Positions 27,307 through 28,888 of a stretch of DNA of 28,888 nucleotides are shown one piece after another (position 1 is the stretch's first letter; each line of letters starts with the position of its first letter). Location: NCBI GenBank assembly GCA_022496185.1, contig WTXG01000377.1:1-28888 (forward strand), written 5' to 3'. The notes beneath the pieces were generated by a model that made no database searches, was not told the DNA's origin, and worked only from the letters and a program-made list of their open reading frames with translations. The translations under genes and the position numbers were made by a program. The DNA is from Multifurca ochricompacta. Taxonomy: Eukaryota > Basidiomycota > Agaricomycetes > Russulales > Russulaceae.

Positions 27307-27525
27307 TGGTATCTTCCCGAATAGAATAAAACAGCCAAAAGAAGGGGGGGGGCGAGGAAAAAAAGCTAACGGGACTCGATCACGGATGTTGAACACTATC
27401 ACCATCATCATAATAATAATATCATTCCTATCCCCGTTGTAGCATCTGTATGTATTTGTGTGTGTCGTAGTTTAGACAATTAAATGCTTTGATCGTCATA
27501 GCGTAGTATTGTGAAGTGTAAGAAA
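27307..27525. terminator. shared 3' region of the convergent trm61 and rad4 genes
   Basis: Only 219 bp separate the two stop codons, so the 3' UTRs probably overlap. AATAAA lies at 27324-27329 on the plus strand, 18 nt after the trm61 stop. TTTAAT/ATTTAA sequences near 27475-27490 could serve rad4. Cleavage sites cannot be fixed from sequence alone. Confidence 0.45.
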
Positions 27526-28888
27526 TCAACTGGCGATCGCACGCTTCACCGCGAGTTCATGCTCGCGTTCCCGTGCGAGCTGTTCCGTCGACTTGTCCTT
27601 ACGTGCACGAAGAACCCTATCGGATGCCGGCACCGCAACTGTCACGGCAACAACCCCTTTGACACTGGCACTGGCACTGGCACTGGCACTGGCACCAGGA
27701 TCATCCTCGCCCTTATCCTCATGCCGCTGCTTTCGTGCGCGCTTCACTGCACGACGCGGTTCCCTCCCATAATCACCTCCCTCTTCCTCACTTTCGCTTA
27801 GTCCTCCCTCCCCGTCCCCGTCCCCGTTCCCCTCTTTCTCCCACCGTGAGCGCGTCCGTTTACGACTCTGATTCTGTGACGTCCTCGGCCGCCTTGACCC
27901 AGACTTCTTCGACTTTTTCGACTTTGGTTGTTGTTGTTGTTGCTGCTGCCCAAGACGTCGTTGGGTAGACCCTGATGTGATCACAACCGTTGTTAATGCC
28001 ACCGCCTCCTGTATCAAATTAGCGTCGGCAGCGGCTATCGAAGGTGAGCTTGACGTAGTAGGCAGGTCCGTCTCCGCAGTAGCAGCAGCAGCAGCTTCAG
28101 CGGCCAGTTCTGCCATTGATTTGGGCATGCCTTTCTTCTTCTTGCTACTGCCTGTAGTAGTACTACTATTACTACCACCCGCTCGATCTGCGTCTTCGAC
28201 GACACCTTCACATTGATCGCTATCGTCGTCGTTCAGCAGTAGATTGGGAGTTGGATCAGCCAGAAGCATGGGTTCGGGTGTGTGTATACGATTGTCCGGG
28301 TCCGATCTTGATGGTAGTGGTGCGGGTGAGCGCGGAGGCGATGAGAAGACGACGTGAATGGGTCGGGGGAGGTTATATGGCTGTACGACGTCTTCCACAC
28401 TCGTAATGAACCCACCGCCAGCCGACTGTGCCCCACCATCACCGTGGACACCTTCATCATCATTGTCGTTGTCATTGCCGTCGTCGGCTTTACCTAATGT
28501 ATTGCTGCCGCCGCCACCATACTGTTCGCGTATTCGCTGGCGAATACGCAGCCCCTGCACGAGCTTAGTCCATCGATTGATCACCGCCTGCTGTCGTTTC
28601 TCTTGTTCCTTCTGCGCCGCAACGTGTTCCGCTTCCCAATACGCCTGTCATGCAAGTACGGGGTATCAGTTGACTCTCTCTCTCTCTCTTCAAAACGGGA
28701 ATAGAGAGGAGACACGTCACCTACCTCGAGGATCACCTCTTCGTTTGGCACAGCGACGACGATGCCAGATATCACGGGGAACGCCTTGCCCTTCCTGAAT
28801 TCAAAGCTCGTCTGCCAAAGAAAAGGAAAAAAAAAGAAAAGAAAAAGAAAAGCGTTGCCGCCGCGTGTGGGTGACTTTTCGTTCGTGT
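27526..28888 (-). CDS. rad4: Rad4/XPC DNA damage-recognition protein, 3' part
   Basis: Nucleotide-excision-repair factor that recognises distorted DNA through beta-hairpin domains. The visible exons are 28811-28725 and 28644-27526. An intron (28812 onward, ending TTTGGCAG) runs off the window. Exon 28811-28725 reads FEFRKGKAFPVISGIVVA, the end of beta-hairpin domain 3. After an 80-nt intron with a GA microsatellite, AYWEAE and INRWTKLVQGLRIRQRIREQYG match the conserved end of the fungal Rad4 core. The remaining 320 or so residues are a low-complexity tail: acidic DDGNDND, Ser runs, an alanine run, seven Gln (CAG/CAA), basic KSKKSKKS, and an Ala-Ser repeat from CTGGCA units at about 27663-27694. 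The tail ends EHELAVKRAIAS. The transglutaminase-like and BHD1-2 domains must lie beyond the window. The long tail could instead be partly non-coding read-through, but it stays open for 373 codons. Confidence 0.85.
27663..27694 (-). repeat. CTGGCA hexanucleotide repeat coding Ala-Ser
   Basis: About five tandem CTGGCA units within the Rad4 tail. They read as alternating Ala-Ser on the minus strand and are length-neutral for the frame. Confidence 0.8.

Overview
This window reads as nuclear DNA of a basidiomycete fungus, most likely an agaricomycete. Genes are broken by many introns, mostly 49-75 nt, with GT-AG ends and CTAAC-like branch points. The F-box protein belongs to a family expanded in Agaricomycetes. 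Intergenic DNA is full of CT, poly-C and A/T microsatellites. The gene models below were built by hand, by splicing reading frames against remembered family consensus. No alignment or transcript data were used.

Layout, left to right. 1-662 (-): 5' part of a Gtr1/RagA GTPase, with five frame breaks. 2890-4695 (+): an F-box protein with three frame breaks. 4817-5069 (+): an orphan C-terminal scrap of a ubiquitin-specific protease. 6406-9220 (+): an intact eight-exon gene whose predicted 800-residue protein joins a Crinkler-like ubiquitin-fold header, a possible PD-(D/E)XK nuclease-like region and a protein kinase. 9221-12494: no recognisable gene. 12495-16676 (-): an intact 28-exon RecQ helicase. 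17439-17763 (+): a small two-exon hypothetical gene. 18939-20140 (-): methylthioribulose-1-phosphate dehydratase (Mde1). 20141-23280: microsatellite-rich and without a gene. 23281-25000 (-): a two-PAS-domain protein. 25348-27306 (+): Trm61, the catalytic subunit of the tRNA m1A58 methyltransferase, divergent from the PAS gene. 27526-28888 (-): the 3' part of Rad4/XPC, convergent with Trm61.

The genes are mostly unlinked housekeeping functions: TORC1 signalling, DNA repair, methionine salvage and tRNA modification. The accessory part is the left third, with the F-box gene, the protease scrap and the Crinkler-kinase gene. Two features stand out. One is a predicted 3-nt micro-exon in Mde1 that supplies the catalytic glutamate. 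The other is the Crinkler-like header / nuclease-like / kinase fusion. All frame breaks lie in the first 5.1 kb, while about 9.5 kb of coding sequence to the right has none. That contrast points to a local consensus problem or to local gene decay.
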